This document shows positions 1-7,168 of a stretch of DNA of 13,245 nt, piece by piece. The position numbers and the translations under genes are program-made. Within the stretch, counting starts at the first letter, position 1; each line of letters begins with the position of its first letter. The stretch is from assembly GCA_011605835.1 (NCBI GenBank), contig JAAOZJ010000100.1, forward strand, positions 1 through 13,245, written 5' to 3'. Source of the stretch: Thermoproteota archaeon (GTDB lineage Archaea > Thermoproteota > Methanomethylicia > Nezhaarchaeales > WYZ-LMO8). A model generated the notes under the pieces. That model was not told the origin of the DNA. It ran no database searches and was given only the letters and a program-made list of their open reading frames with translations.

Positions 1-63
1 AGGTTCTCCGATATCGAGAACGTTATTATGGTCAAGGGGTCGGCACCATATAATAACTATTGA
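1..63 (+). CDS. Possible 3' end of an upstream gene (partial)
   Basis: Frame 1 is open from the left edge to a TGA at 61-63 and would give 20 residues ending in PYNNY. Codons such as GAG, AAC, GTC AAG and AGG resemble those of the neighbours, and a T-rich stretch follows at about 80-84. Frame 2 is also open here (to 118), so an open frame this short proves little. No family can be named. Confidence 0.25.
   Translation, partial: RFSDIENVIMVKGSAPYNNY
22..57. repeat. Imperfect inverted repeat upstream of the metal importer operon
   Basis: GTTATTATGG (22-31) is matched by CCATATAATAAC (46-57). This gives two 5-bp helices interrupted by a 2-nt bulge, around a 14-nt loop. It lies 84 nt upstream of the first importer gene. 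It could be a metal-regulator operator, an RNA hairpin at the end of the upstream transcript, or chance in AT-rich DNA. Confidence 0.3.
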
Positions 64-102
64 CAAAGCCTTCTTAAGTATTTTTAATAATATTCCAAAG
101 AG

Positions 103-117
103 AAAATTAATATATTA
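103..117 (+). promoter_or_regulatory. TATA box of the metal importer operon
   Basis: The A-rich run AAAA is followed by the palindromic TAATATATTA (108-117), matching an archaeal BRE/TATA arrangement. The centre near 112-113 predicts transcription starting around 138-139, only 3-4 nt before the ATG at 142. The operon mRNA is therefore probably leaderless, which agrees with the absence of a Shine-Dalgarno sequence there. Confidence 0.55.
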
Positions 118-141
118 GACGAAGCGCTATGATTAATTGGT

Positions 142-1131
142 ATGAAGGGGGCCAAGCTCTCACTTGTCGCGGTACTGCTCGTCGCGTTTCTCGTGACGCC
201 CGAAGCCCTAGCGATAAGCGCGGAGCAACCTAAGAGGCCGATGGTGGTCGTGTCGATAAGCCCGCTATATCTTATAGCAAAGGAGGTCGTAGGGGATAGG
301 GCAGACTTACGCGTTTTGGTGGTAGCGGGGGTCGACCCGCACCACTACTCCCCCAGCCCCCAAGACGCGTTGCTCGTGGAGTCATGCGATCTATTCATCT
401 GCACTGGGCGGGAGGAGTTCTTGGGTCAGCTACCGCCATGTAGTCGCAAGATCTCTTGGAACAACTGGACCGAAGAGAAGGACATGATTATAAAGAACGA
501 CAACCCGCACTACTTATGGCTTTACCCTCCTAACGCAAAAATCGTGGCTCGCAAAGTAGCAGAGGCCATGTCTCAGATCGATAGCCCCAATTCAGGGTAC
601 TACTTAAGTCAAGCCCAGAAATTCGCGCATAAACTCGAAGCCCTCGAGCAGTGGCTTTCGGAGTTGAAGGGCTCTGTGAAATTGACAGGTAAGCGCGTTT
701 TGCTGATCGCCGATCACTTCGAACCCCTCGTCGAGTGGATGGGACTGGACATCGTCTACGTGGTCGCTAGGGGGGAGGCGTTGCCGGGCCCCAAAGACAT
801 AGGCGTAGCGATGAAGAAGGCGAGGGACTGCAACCTCATAATAGTCTCGGCGACTCAGAGCGAGGGAGATGAAGGCCGCATCGGAAGACAGATAGCGGAG
901 GGAACGGGGACCCCTCTAGCGTACTTGTACGGCATCCCGACGCCGAGCGAGGACAACTACTTCGACTTCATAAAGCGCAACGTCGTCATCGTGGCGGGGC
1001 ACTTGGCGGAGTGCTCGCCGTCGCGCGCAGAAGCGTCGGGCATCGATGTGTTTGCGCTGTCCACGATGGCATTGGCCGCGGTGGCAGCCTTGGAGGGCTT
1101 GGCGATAGTGAGGCTGAGGAGGTCGAAATGA
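142..1131 (+). CDS. znuA: Metal ABC transporter substrate-binding protein (ZnuA/TroA type), membrane-anchored
   Basis: This is a cluster 9 (ZnuA/TroA/MntC) binding protein that would capture Zn2+, Mn2+ or a similar ion outside the membrane and hand it to the permease. Residues 5-24 form a hydrophobic signal segment. The family's metal ligands are visible as His67 in the P-H-x-Y-x-P motif, His123 in N-P-H-Y-L-W-L, and His192 in A-D-H-F. The His-rich loop common in zinc-specific ZnuA is absent, so the ion is not settled. The C-terminus (about 300-325) is a hydrophobic segment followed by RLRRSK, which looks like a C-terminal membrane anchor; many bacterial homologues use an N-terminal lipid anchor instead. 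Length (329) is normal for the family plus this tail. The ATG at 142 sits right after a TATA box. Its TGA overlaps the ATPase ATG (ATGA), indicating an operon and translational coupling. Confidence 0.85.
   Translation: MKGAKLSLVAVLLVAFLVTPEALAISAEQPKRPMVVVSISPLYLIAKEVVGDRADLRVLVVAGVDPHHYSPSPQDALLVESCDLFICTGREEFLGQLPPCSRKISWNNWTEEKDMIIKNDNPHYLWLYPPNAKIVARKVAEAMSQIDSPNSGYYLSQAQKFAHKLEALEQWLSELKGSVKLTGKRVLLIADHFEPLVEWMGLDIVYVVARGEALPGPKDIGVAMKKARDCNLIIVSATQSEGDEGRIGRQIAEGTGTPLAYLYGIPTPSEDNYFDFIKRNVVIVAGHLAECSPSRAEASGIDVFALSTMALAAVAALEGLAIVRLRRSK
1116..1123 (+). promoter_or_regulatory. Shine-Dalgarno site fixing the ATPase start
   Basis: GAGGAGGT lies 4 nt before the ATG at 1128, inside the last codons of the binding protein gene. 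It supports starting the ATPase at 1128 rather than at an in-frame ATG at 1011, whose extension would be read within the upstream gene and matches nothing in the ABC ATPase family. Confidence 0.75.
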
Positions 1132-1907
1132 GACCCGTCATATACGTGGAGGGGCTCTCGGTAGCTTACGAGGACAAGCTGGCCCTAGAGGAAGTCAGCT
1201 TCGAGCTCAGGGAACCCGCCTTCTTGTCGGTCATAGGCCCGAACGGCTCGGGCAAGACGACGTTGCTCAAGGCCCTCTTGGGTATGGTGAAGCCACTCTC
1301 GGGGACCGTGGAGGTCTTGGGCTACAGGGTGCCGGGCGAGGAGTACGAGGTGAGGAGGCGGACCGGCTACGTGCCTCAGCGGGAGAGGATAGATCCAACG
1401 AAGCCGGTCTTAGTCAAGGACGTCGTCCTCATGGGGAGGGTGGCGAAGAGGGGATGGGGAAGGGGGTTGACGAGGGAGGACTACGAAGCGGCGAGGAAGG
1501 CCTTGGAGGTCGTCGGGATGGAGGGGTTCTGGGACGAGCCCTTCTCACACCTGTCGGGGGGCCAACAGCAGCGGGTCCTGATCGCGAGGGCGCTGGCGGT
1601 GCAGCCGCAGCTCCTGTTGCTCGACGAGCCGCTGTCCGGCGTGGACGCCGCGACGCAGGACGTCATACTTAAGGTTTTGAGGGAGGAGGCGCGTAAGGGG
1701 GTCGCCGTCGTCATGGTGACCCACGACCTGAACCCCTTGCTCGAGGTCTCGGACTACGTCATGCTTTTGAACAAGACCGTCGTGGCCTTCGGACGCGCCG
1801 AGGAAGTCCTCAACGAGTACTTATTGGCGAGAACCTTCATGAGGAGGGTGAGCGTGGTCAAGGCTGGCGAGAAGGTGGTGGTCTCGGGGGTCGACCACCA
1901 TGCTTGA
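1128..1907 (+). CDS. znuC: Metal ABC transporter ATP-binding protein (ZnuC/MntB type)
   Basis: This 259-residue cytoplasmic ATPase powers the metal importer. All nucleotide-binding motifs are intact: Walker A GPNGSGKT (37-44), Q-loop glutamine in YVPQ (84), signature LSGGQQ (142-147), Walker B LLLLDEP (162-168) and H-loop His199 in VTHD. The stretch after the Q-loop (RERIDPTKPVLVKDVVLMGR) is typical of the zinc/manganese importer branch. The C-terminus ends in DHHA, a small His pair. The start at 1128 is supported by a strong Shine-Dalgarno sequence and by overlap with the upstream TGA. The gene overlaps the permease start by 8 nt. Family assignment is firm; the transported ion is inferred from family and context. 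Confidence 0.92.
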   Translation: MRPVIYVEGLSVAYEDKLALEEVSFELREPAFLSVIGPNGSGKTTLLKALLGMVKPLSGTVEVLGYRVPGEEYEVRRRTGYVPQRERIDPTKPVLVKDVVLMGRVAKRGWGRGLTREDYEAARKALEVVGMEGFWDEPFSHLSGGQQQRVLIARALAVQPQLLLLDEPLSGVDAATQDVILKVLREEARKGVAVVMVTHDLNPLLEVSDYVMLLNKTVVAFGRAEEVLNEYLLARTFMRRVSVVKAGEKVVVSGVDHHA

Positions 1908-2757
1908 CATGCTCTTCCACCCGGCCATGATCAGGCCGCTCGTAGCAGTGATAATAGCGTCGATAGTCTCGAGCGTGGTAGGGGTCTTCACGGTCTTGAG
2001 GGGCTTCTCGACCCTGAGCGCCGCCATAACTCACTCCTCGTTCGCCGGCGCCTCTATTGCCGTCATTTACGGCGTCAATCCTCTGCTGGGGGCGCTGGCC
2101 GTGAGCTTGGGCTTCTCGGGGCTGACGGCCTATGCCAGTCGAGGCAACGAGAGGAGGGCCGACGTCTTCGTGGGGATGATGTTTGGCTTCTCGACGGCTA
2201 TCGCCGTCCTCTTCCTGTCCCTAGCTCGCACGTATACTGCCACCGCGTGGTCCTTCATAGTGGGAGATGTCTTGGGCGTCTCTTTGATCGACCTGTACAC
2301 ACTGGTAGCAGTCGCCGTTGTGGCCCTCTGCATCGTTGCGCTGTTTTACAAGGAGTTCAAGTTCATAACCTTCGATCCCGAGGCCGCCGAAGCCATGGGC
2401 CTGAGGGCCTCGCTCTACCACTACCTCATGGTCTTCCTGATAGCCCTGTTCTCCGTAGTGGCGGTCAAGGTCGTGGGCATAATCCTAGCGGTCGTCCTGC
2501 TCGTAGCCCCCGCAGCAGCCGCTTACGAGTTCTCGCATGGCCTAGAGCGGATGCTCTCGCTCTCACTCTTAGTATCGCTAGCCTCGGGGGTCGCAGGCTT
2601 CCTGCTCTCGCTCTACTTCAACGTAGCCACGAGCGCGATGATAGGAATATGCGCCTCGGCCGCCTATCTAGCAGCGCTCCTAGCGTCGCCGAAGAGGAGG
2701 AGGTGCGCGAAGTGCAAAGAGGTAGCCACGTCTAGAAGAGTCGCGAAGGAGGTTTAG
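1900..2757 (+). CDS. znuB: Metal ABC transporter permease (ZnuB/ABC-3 family)
   Basis: This 285-residue integral membrane protein has about eight hydrophobic segments and is the channel-forming subunit that works with the two preceding genes. The ABC-3 family signature is visible near the middle: FDPEAAEAMGLR (probable ATPase-contact loop), then VVAVKVVGIILAVVLLVAPAAAA. The start is ATG 1900, overlapping the ATPase end by 8 nt; an in-frame ATG at 1909 is an alternative. Unusually, after the last membrane segment there is a basic cytoplasmic tail (about 264-285) with a Cys-x-x-Cys pair (C269, C272) that could bind metal. The stop codon overlaps the stop of the convergent gene on the other strand (2754-2757). 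Confidence 0.9.
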   Translation: MLDMLFHPAMIRPLVAVIIASIVSSVVGVFTVLRGFSTLSAAITHSSFAGASIAVIYGVNPLLGALAVSLGFSGLTAYASRGNERRADVFVGMMFGFSTAIAVLFLSLARTYTATAWSFIVGDVLGVSLIDLYTLVAVAVVALCIVALFYKEFKFITFDPEAAEAMGLRASLYHYLMVFLIALFSVVAVKVVGIILAVVLLVAPAAAAYEFSHGLERMLSLSLLVSLASGVAGFLLSLYFNVATSAMIGICASAAYLAALLASPKRRRCAKCKEVATSRRVAKEV

Positions 2758-3263
2758 AGCTCCTCAAGGACTTTGCGAAGTTCATCTTTTACCTTATTGA
2801 TCTTCTTCAACAGCCCCTCGACCAAGCTGGATAGCTCCTTGATCCTGTTCTGGCTTTCCTCTAATTTCCTTCTCAGCTCCTCGTTTTCACCTTTCAAACG
2901 AGCAAGCTCAGCAGAGCTCGCTCCGAGCAAGCTCTCTACATCTATTTTCACGCCTTCCTTCACGAATTTCTCGTACGTCTGCCAGACCAGCTGGCCGGCC
3001 TTGGTCTTCTTCGTTAAGTGGTTCCTGATGGTCGCCTCGCTCCTGCCGAGCTCTTCGGCTATCTGTGGCACGGTCATGTGGGCTTTCTCACGCGCAAGCG
3101 CAGCGGCCGCTACGGCCAAGGAGTCGACCCACGTTAACCTCTCTTCTGGGCTCTTCAACAGCTCTATGACCTCTGGGCTCAGCAACGTACCTATTAAAAG
3201 GGCGGTCTCGAGCTTGTGGATCTGGTCTCTACCTATTGGTGTCAGAGGAATCTCCTCAGACAT
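2754..3263 (-). CDS. KaiC-associated helix-turn-helix/coiled-coil regulatory protein
   Basis: This 169-residue protein has an N-terminal alpha-helical domain (about 5-60), a helix-turn-helix at about 64-84 (MTVPQIAEELGRSEATIRNHL) and a long charged coiled coil from about 116 to the end (heptad-like E, K and L spacing). The arrangement matches the archaeal family described as a domain encoded near KaiC-like proteins, and the gene directly upstream on the same strand is such a KaiC homologue. It probably binds DNA or a partner protein under control of the ATPase; that role is inferred. The ATG at 3263 is preceded by a good Shine-Dalgarno site. The gap to the KaiC gene is 12 nt. Its TAA overlaps the permease TAG on the opposite strand. 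Confidence 0.75.
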   Translation of the reverse strand: MSEEIPLTPIGRDQIHKLETALLIGTLLSPEVIELLKSPEERLTWVDSLAVAAAALAREKAHMTVPQIAEELGRSEATIRNHLTKKTKAGQLVWQTYEKFVKEGVKIDVESLLGASSAELARLKGENEELRRKLEESQNRIKELSSLVEGLLKKINKVKDELRKVLEEL

Positions 3264-3270
3264 TCCCTTT

Positions 3271-3278
3271 TCCTCCTA
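3271..3278 (-). promoter_or_regulatory. Shine-Dalgarno site overlapping the KaiC stop codon
   Basis: Read on the minus strand this is TAGGAGGA, 7 nt upstream of the ATG at 3263. Its TAG (3278-3276) is the stop codon of the KaiC-like gene, so a ribosome ending there sits on the next ribosome binding site. This argues for translational coupling of the pair. Confidence 0.65.
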
Positions 3279-4028
3279 TTCCTCTACGAATCTTCCCCTA
3301 CTTATCGAGAGGGTCTTGTCTGGGTACACCACTATCCCCTTATCGGTTATGTCGAATGGGTGGCGGTTCATGGAGTGCGCCGTGCCCCTCATCTTGTAGA
3401 TCAGGATGCTCCTGTACAGCCTGCCGTTAATCTCATCTAGGTCCAGCCTGATTATGCCGTCGGCCGCGTGCTCGACGCCGGGACCTCCGAAGCCGCGCTC
3501 CGTCACGCTCACCTGGGACACGAGTATTGAGGTGCAACCCAAGCCGGACAGCACGCGCTTCAACAACATCACGGTGCCCCTGGCGACGGCCGGCTTTGTC
3601 ATGTACAAGGTCGTGACCGAGTCTATCACGACCCTCTCGGCTCCCAAGTCCTTTATGGCCTTCCTCAGGACCTCTATCAGCGCCTGTACGTCATCCACTG
3701 TCCTGACGACGTACTTCTCGTGCTTGGCCGCCTCGCCTATGCCCGCCGTGAAGGCGTCGACTATCGCGAAGAGCCCCTCGCCCTCGAACTTCCTGACGTC
3801 CCAGCCGAACTGCGCCATGTTTATCCTTATCTGGACGGGGTGCTCCTCTAGGGCTACTAAGATTCCGGGTTGCTTCTTGAGCAGGCCGTGGTAGAGGAAC
3901 TGCTGCCCGAAAATGGACTTGCCAGTACCAGGTCCTCCCGAGAGCAACACCACGTTCCTCCTCGGTATCCCTCCTTTAAGGAGCTCGTCGAGGCCCGGTA
4001 TCCCCGATTCCACCCTCTCGAGGGGCAT
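3276..4028 (-). CDS. KaiC-like RecA-superfamily ATPase (single KaiC domain)
   Basis: This 250-residue protein is one KaiC/RadA-type ATPase domain. Walker A is GGPGTGKS (31-38), the paired catalytic glutamates are E61-E62 in ALEEHP, and Walker B is RVVIDS (132-137, Asp136). The N-terminus (SGIPGLDELLKGGIP) and the stretch SQVSVTERGFGGPGVEHAADGIIRL are typical of archaeal KaiC-like proteins. Cyanobacterial KaiC has two such domains and a phosphorylated hinge, so a clock role should not be assumed. Archaeal single-domain forms are signalling ATPases of mostly unknown output. The ATG at 4028 has a GAGGT Shine-Dalgarno site 7 nt upstream, and a TATA box lies in the end of trkH. It forms a two-gene operon with the helix-turn-helix partner. 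Confidence 0.88.
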   Translation of the reverse strand: MPLERVESGIPGLDELLKGGIPRRNVVLLSGGPGTGKSIFGQQFLYHGLLKKQPGILVALEEHPVQIRINMAQFGWDVRKFEGEGLFAIVDAFTAGIGEAAKHEKYVVRTVDDVQALIEVLRKAIKDLGAERVVIDSVTTLYMTKPAVARGTVMLLKRVLSGLGCTSILVSQVSVTERGFGGPGVEHAADGIIRLDLDEINGRLYRSILIYKMRGTAHSMNRHPFDITDKGIVVYPDKTLSISRGRFVEE

Positions 4029-4058
4029 GATCGTTACCTCGAGTGCTATTCTAGGGCC

Positions 4059-4070
4059 TTAAATATTAAC
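4059..4070 (-). promoter_or_regulatory. TATA box of the KaiC-like operon, inside the end of trkH
   Basis: The minus strand reads GTTAATATTTAA. Its centre near 4065 predicts a transcription start near 4039, just upstream of the Shine-Dalgarno site and about 11 nt before the ATG. The element overlaps the last codons and stop of trkH, so the KaiC pair can be expressed separately from trkH although both lie on the same strand only 30 nt apart. Confidence 0.5.
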
Positions 4071-5534
4071 TTTTGACGTGCCAGCCTTGCGGCTGGACTT
4101 TAAGAGCTCGCCCCAAAACTTGGGCGAGAGGAGCATTAACGCTGGCACGAGCTCTAGCCTCCCGACCCACATCGATATTATCAAGATTATCTTTGAGGCG
4201 GGGCTCAGATTAAGGGGCGACATGTAGAAGGGGCCGACGGTGGCCATAGCCGAGAGCACGCCGGAGAGACATCCGAGGAAGTCCCCCTCGAACAATACCA
4301 TCACCGTCGTCATTAAGAGGGCGAAGGAGATGTACGCGAAGAAGAAGGAGGCCAATCTCAAGGCCTCGTCCTCTCTTAAGACCTTATCGCCGAGCCTGAT
4401 GGCCTTAAAAGCTTTCGGAGGCCAGAAGACCCTCTCGACCTCGTACTTGGCGACCCCCGCCAAGGCCGTTGCCCTCCAGACCTTCAGCCCCCCAGCCGTG
4501 GAGTTAGAACAGCCGCCGATTATCATTAAGAGGAGGAGGACTACCTTGCTCAAAGGGGGGAACACGGGCGACGCCAAGTCTTTGGTCGTGAACCCAGTAG
4601 TTGTGCCGACGGAGATCGCATGAAAGAAGCCCACGCGTAACGCCTCGCCGACGTCAAGACCTGCCCGAAACATTAGGTCGAGCGACACTATGATCGACGA
4701 GGCCGTCAGCGCTAAGACGAAGACCCTAAGTTCTAGGTCTCTCGTGAAAGACCTCGCGTCGCCCGTGAAAAGCCTGTAGTGCAGCGAAAACCTCGTAGCG
4801 CCCAAGATCATGAAGACCATCAGCACGACCTCGACGACAACGTTGTCGAAGGCCCCTACGTTGCTCGTCCTAGTGGAGAAGCCGCCTGTCGATAAGCAGG
4901 CGAGCGCGTGACACATCGCCTCAAAGGGGTCGAGGCCCGCCAGCATCAGTAACAGCGCGCAGAGGGCTGTGTAGGAGACGTATATCAACCAGAGGTGCTT
5001 CATGGTGCTCTTAATTGTTGGAGCGAGCCTTTCCTCCTTGGCCTCGGCTAAGTACATCCTCCAGGCTATTATGCCCTCGTGGCTGAGAAGCAGGAGCGTG
5101 CTCAACAGAACTATGCCCATGCCGCCTATCCACTCCCCCAAAGCCCTCCAGAACAAGATGGACCTCGGAACCTCCTCGAGGACAGGTATGACCGTCATAC
5201 CGGTAGTCGTCAAGCTAGAGAGCGCCTCGAAGTAGGCGTCTAAGGGGCTAATATTCAATACCACGAGGTAGGGGATCGAGGAAAGCGCCGCCGCCAAGAG
5301 CCATCCCAAGCCAGCTATTGCCATTGCTTCCGCCGTCGTGAGCTTGAGCGGAGGCCCCATCCTCTTATAGGCCACGAACCCTATGCACGAGGCAACTGCC
5401 ATGGGTATGGCGAAGCCGAGTATGACTGATTGCTCAGCGTACAGCAGGGCGACGATTATCGGCAGGACCATTATGAGGCCGGTAGCGATGGTTATGGTTG
5501 ATAGCCCTGAGGCTAAGTTCCTCGGATTGATCAA
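4059..5534 (-). CDS. trkH: Trk potassium uptake system, membrane subunit TrkH
   Basis: This 491-residue potassium channel subunit has the four pseudo-repeats (membrane helix, pore loop, membrane helix) of the TrkH/KtrB superfamily. The four selectivity-filter glycines are visible: TTTGMT (G112), STGGFST (G217/G218), GTTTGFT (G314) and ATVGPF (G434). The gating-region stretch GGCSNSTAGGLKVWR (340-354) is close to the family's usual GGSSGSTAGG. The start is TTG at 5532-5534; no ATG or GTG occurs between the upstream in-frame stop (5562-5564) and the first pore repeat, so TTG is almost forced. Its regulatory partner TrkA is encoded divergently 79 nt away. Length and motifs are complete. Confidence 0.93.
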   Translation of the reverse strand: MINPRNLASGLSTITIATGLIMVLPIIVALLYAEQSVILGFAIPMAVASCIGFVAYKRMGPPLKLTTAEAMAIAGLGWLLAAALSSIPYLVVLNISPLDAYFEALSSLTTTGMTVIPVLEEVPRSILFWRALGEWIGGMGIVLLSTLLLLSHEGIIAWRMYLAEAKEERLAPTIKSTMKHLWLIYVSYTALCALLLMLAGLDPFEAMCHALACLSTGGFSTRTSNVGAFDNVVVEVVLMVFMILGATRFSLHYRLFTGDARSFTRDLELRVFVLALTASSIIVSLDLMFRAGLDVGEALRVGFFHAISVGTTTGFTTKDLASPVFPPLSKVVLLLLMIIGGCSNSTAGGLKVWRATALAGVAKYEVERVFWPPKAFKAIRLGDKVLREDEALRLASFFFAYISFALLMTTVMVLFEGDFLGCLSGVLSAMATVGPFYMSPLNLSPASKIILIISMWVGRLELVPALMLLSPKFWGELLKSSRKAGTSKVNI

Positions 5535-5560
5535 CGCTCGGTACGCCTCAACTCTTAATG

Positions 5561-5568
5561 TTTATATC
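5561..5568. promoter_or_regulatory. Shared TATA element between divergent trkH and trkA
   Basis: TTTATATC on the plus strand reads GATATAAA on the minus strand, so one element can serve as a TATA box both ways. It predicts starts near 5590 for trkA (leader about 24 nt) and near 5539 for trkH (leader about 5 nt). A second AT-rich run (minus TTTTAAGG, 5573-5580) could serve trkH with a longer leader. The 79-nt gap leaves little room for two independent promoters. Confidence 0.45.
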
Positions 5569-5613
5569 TACCTTAAAACTGCTTTTTCCCAGCTATTGCG
5601 GGGCGCATAGCCT

Positions 5614-6276
5614 TTGCGGGTCATAGTCGTAGGCGGGGGCAAGGTCGGAAGCTTGCTGTCAAAGAGGCTCATAGATGCAGGCCATGAGGTTGTAATAATT
5701 GAGCTCGACGAGGAGAGGTGCCGAGCTCTCTCAGAAGAGCTCGACGCGACTGTGATTAAGGGCGACGCGGCCAACATGGAAGTGCTTGAGAGCGCGGGCC
5801 TTGAGGGAGCTGACGCTCTGGCCGCCGTTACGGGGCGCGACGAGGTCAACATCTTGGTTGGGCTGATAGCTAAGGAGTACGGCGTTCCGAGGGTAGTCGT
5901 GAGGGTCAGCGATAAGAGGCTGGCACGAATGGCTGAGAGGCTCGGGTTAACGAAGGCCGTGGCGCCCGAGGACATAACCGCAGAGCACATGGCATCCCTC
6001 CTCTTGAGGGAACCACTGTTATCGGAGTTCTCGAGGACCACGACTCCTAGTGGGGCCTTCTCGTTGTTGGAGTTCACCATCACGTCGAGCTCTTTGGTGG
6101 TGGATAGGAGGTTGGGGGAGATACCAGCCAGCGGCGACTGGCTCGTGGTCGCCGTCTTAAAGGACGGCCAGCTGAAGCCTCCCGACCCGAACTCGGAGCT
6201 CAAGGAAGGCGATAGGGTTCTAGTGTTGGCACGAGCTGAAGTGGTGGAAGACGTTAAGAGGATCTTCGCGGGATGA
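5614..6276 (+). CDS. trkA: Trk system potassium uptake regulator TrkA
   Basis: This 220-residue cytoplasmic ring protein binds NAD(H) or ATP and gates TrkH. The N-terminal RCK/TrkA_N Rossmann domain (1 to about 130) starts with VIVVGGGKVG, with G7-x-G9-x-x-G12 and acidic Glu30/Asp32 at the end of the second strand for ribose contact. The TrkA_C domain spans about 145-218 and ends in EGDRVLVLAR-type sequence. The start is TTG at 5614: the preceding in-frame codons are CCT and a TAG stop, and the protein then begins exactly as family members do. It is a single-RCK form, about half the length of E. coli TrkA. The mechanosensitive channel gene follows 6 nt later. Confidence 0.93.
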   Translation: MRVIVVGGGKVGSLLSKRLIDAGHEVVIIELDEERCRALSEELDATVIKGDAANMEVLESAGLEGADALAAVTGRDEVNILVGLIAKEYGVPRVVVRVSDKRLARMAERLGLTKAVAPEDITAEHMASLLLREPLLSEFSRTTTPSGAFSLLEFTITSSSLVVDRRLGEIPASGDWLVVAVLKDGQLKPPDPNSELKEGDRVLVLARAEVVEDVKRIFAG

Positions 6277-6282
6277 GGCCTC

Positions 6283-7071
6283 ATGATAAATCAAACCGCG
6301 GCGGTTGGCTTGGCATTGCCAAGTCAAGTAGTGGACATGCTGATGGTCTTGGCGATCTTCGCGTCTGCGTACTTAGTATACAAGCTCGTGATAGCTAGGG
6401 TCATAGACAAAATAGCGAAGGCGTCCGGCGTTGAGTCGGGCGTGGCCTCTTTCTGGAAGTACATAGCCTTAGCGATAGTGATGTTGATGGCTGGGGCCTT
6501 CTCCGCGCCTTTCATCGGAGGCTCCTCGGCTATGGTGTACTTCGCGGTCGGGTTGATACTGGGCACGATATTCTTGATGCTGATTTTGGGATCGAAGGAC
6601 GTCCTGGCCAACGCCCTCTCGGGCTACGCCCTAATGGTGTACAAGCCTTTTAGAAGAGGCGACATGGTGGTGATAGACGGCAAGCCCGGCTACGTGAGGG
6701 ACATAACGGCAGTCTATACAGAGATAGTGAGGGAGGACGGAATATATTACGTGCCGAATTCAGAGCTCATGAAAAGGTCTTTTCTAATGAAGCCTCTCGA
6801 CGCCCTTTCCAAGCTAACCATAGACCTCAAAGTCAAGAGCGATGTGGACGTGGACGTCGTAGAGCAACTAATTAAAGATGCCATTAAACAGTGCAGGGAG
6901 GTCGCTACGACGCCTGAACCTGAGGTCTACGTGATGGAGATAAGCAGGGGTAGCTTGACAATACGAGCAGTCGTTAGGGTTGTAAATCCGCGCAGATCGC
7001 CCCATGTGAGGTCTCAAATATTGAAATCTATAAAGCAATCGTTCGAAAACGCGGGGATCCAGCTCCTCTAG
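6283..7071 (+). CDS. mscS: MscS-family mechanosensitive ion channel
   Basis: This 262-residue channel protein should open under membrane tension to release ions during osmotic downshock. Hydrophobic segments lie at about 16-38, 58-78 and 84-118. The third (GLILGTIFLMLILGSKDVLANALSGY) has the Gly/Ala-rich pore pattern of MscS, followed by the beta domain with YKPFRRGDMVVIDG, GYVRDI and YYVPNSEL motifs (119-162). A C-terminal alpha/beta cytoplasmic domain follows. Size is close to E. coli MscS. The ATG at 6283 lies 6 nt after the trkA stop with GAGG just upstream, so the two are probably co-transcribed, linking potassium uptake with pressure release. Confidence 0.92.
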   Translation: MINQTAAVGLALPSQVVDMLMVLAIFASAYLVYKLVIARVIDKIAKASGVESGVASFWKYIALAIVMLMAGAFSAPFIGGSSAMVYFAVGLILGTIFLMLILGSKDVLANALSGYALMVYKPFRRGDMVVIDGKPGYVRDITAVYTEIVREDGIYYVPNSELMKRSFLMKPLDALSKLTIDLKVKSDVDVDVVEQLIKDAIKQCREVATTPEPEVYVMEISRGSLTIRAVVRVVNPRRSPHVRSQILKSIKQSFENAGIQLL

Positions 7072-7085
7072 GCGGCTTGACGTAA

Positions 7086-7091
7086 TTTTTT
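7086..7091 (+). terminator. Oligo-T terminator after trkA-mscS
   Basis: A run of six T residues starts 15 nt after the mscS stop. Archaeal RNA polymerase commonly terminates at such runs without a hairpin. It separates the osmotic block from the ribonucleotide reductase promoter. Confidence 0.4.
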
Positions 7092-7154
7092 GACATCGAA
7101 ATTAAGTTCTGGCTCGGACAACGCAGACCGATAAAGCTAACAACTTCAAAAGCC

Positions 7155-7162
7155 AATTATAA
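7155..7162 (+). promoter_or_regulatory. TATA box of the nrdJ operon
   Basis: AATTATAA, centred near 7159, predicts initiation near 7185, about 6 nt before the ATG at 7191. The upstream bases AAAAGCC could act as the TFB-recognition region. The message would be nearly leaderless. Confidence 0.45.
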
Positions 7163-7168
7163 GGTCAG

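Noticed and set aside
1011..1127. N-terminal extension of the metal importer ATPase
   Set aside because: The ABC ATPase family begins at about the ATG at 1128, which has its own Shine-Dalgarno site; the extension is the binding-protein gene read in another frame.
2773..3399. Open frame of 208 codons on the plus strand opposite the KaiC partner
   Set aside because: It is a Ser/Leu/Phe-rich antisense shadow of genes with clear family motifs and has no promoter or ribosome site.
5568..6284. Open frame of 238 codons on the minus strand opposite trkA
   Set aside because: Ser/Thr-rich shadow of trkA; the trkA frame has complete RCK motifs.
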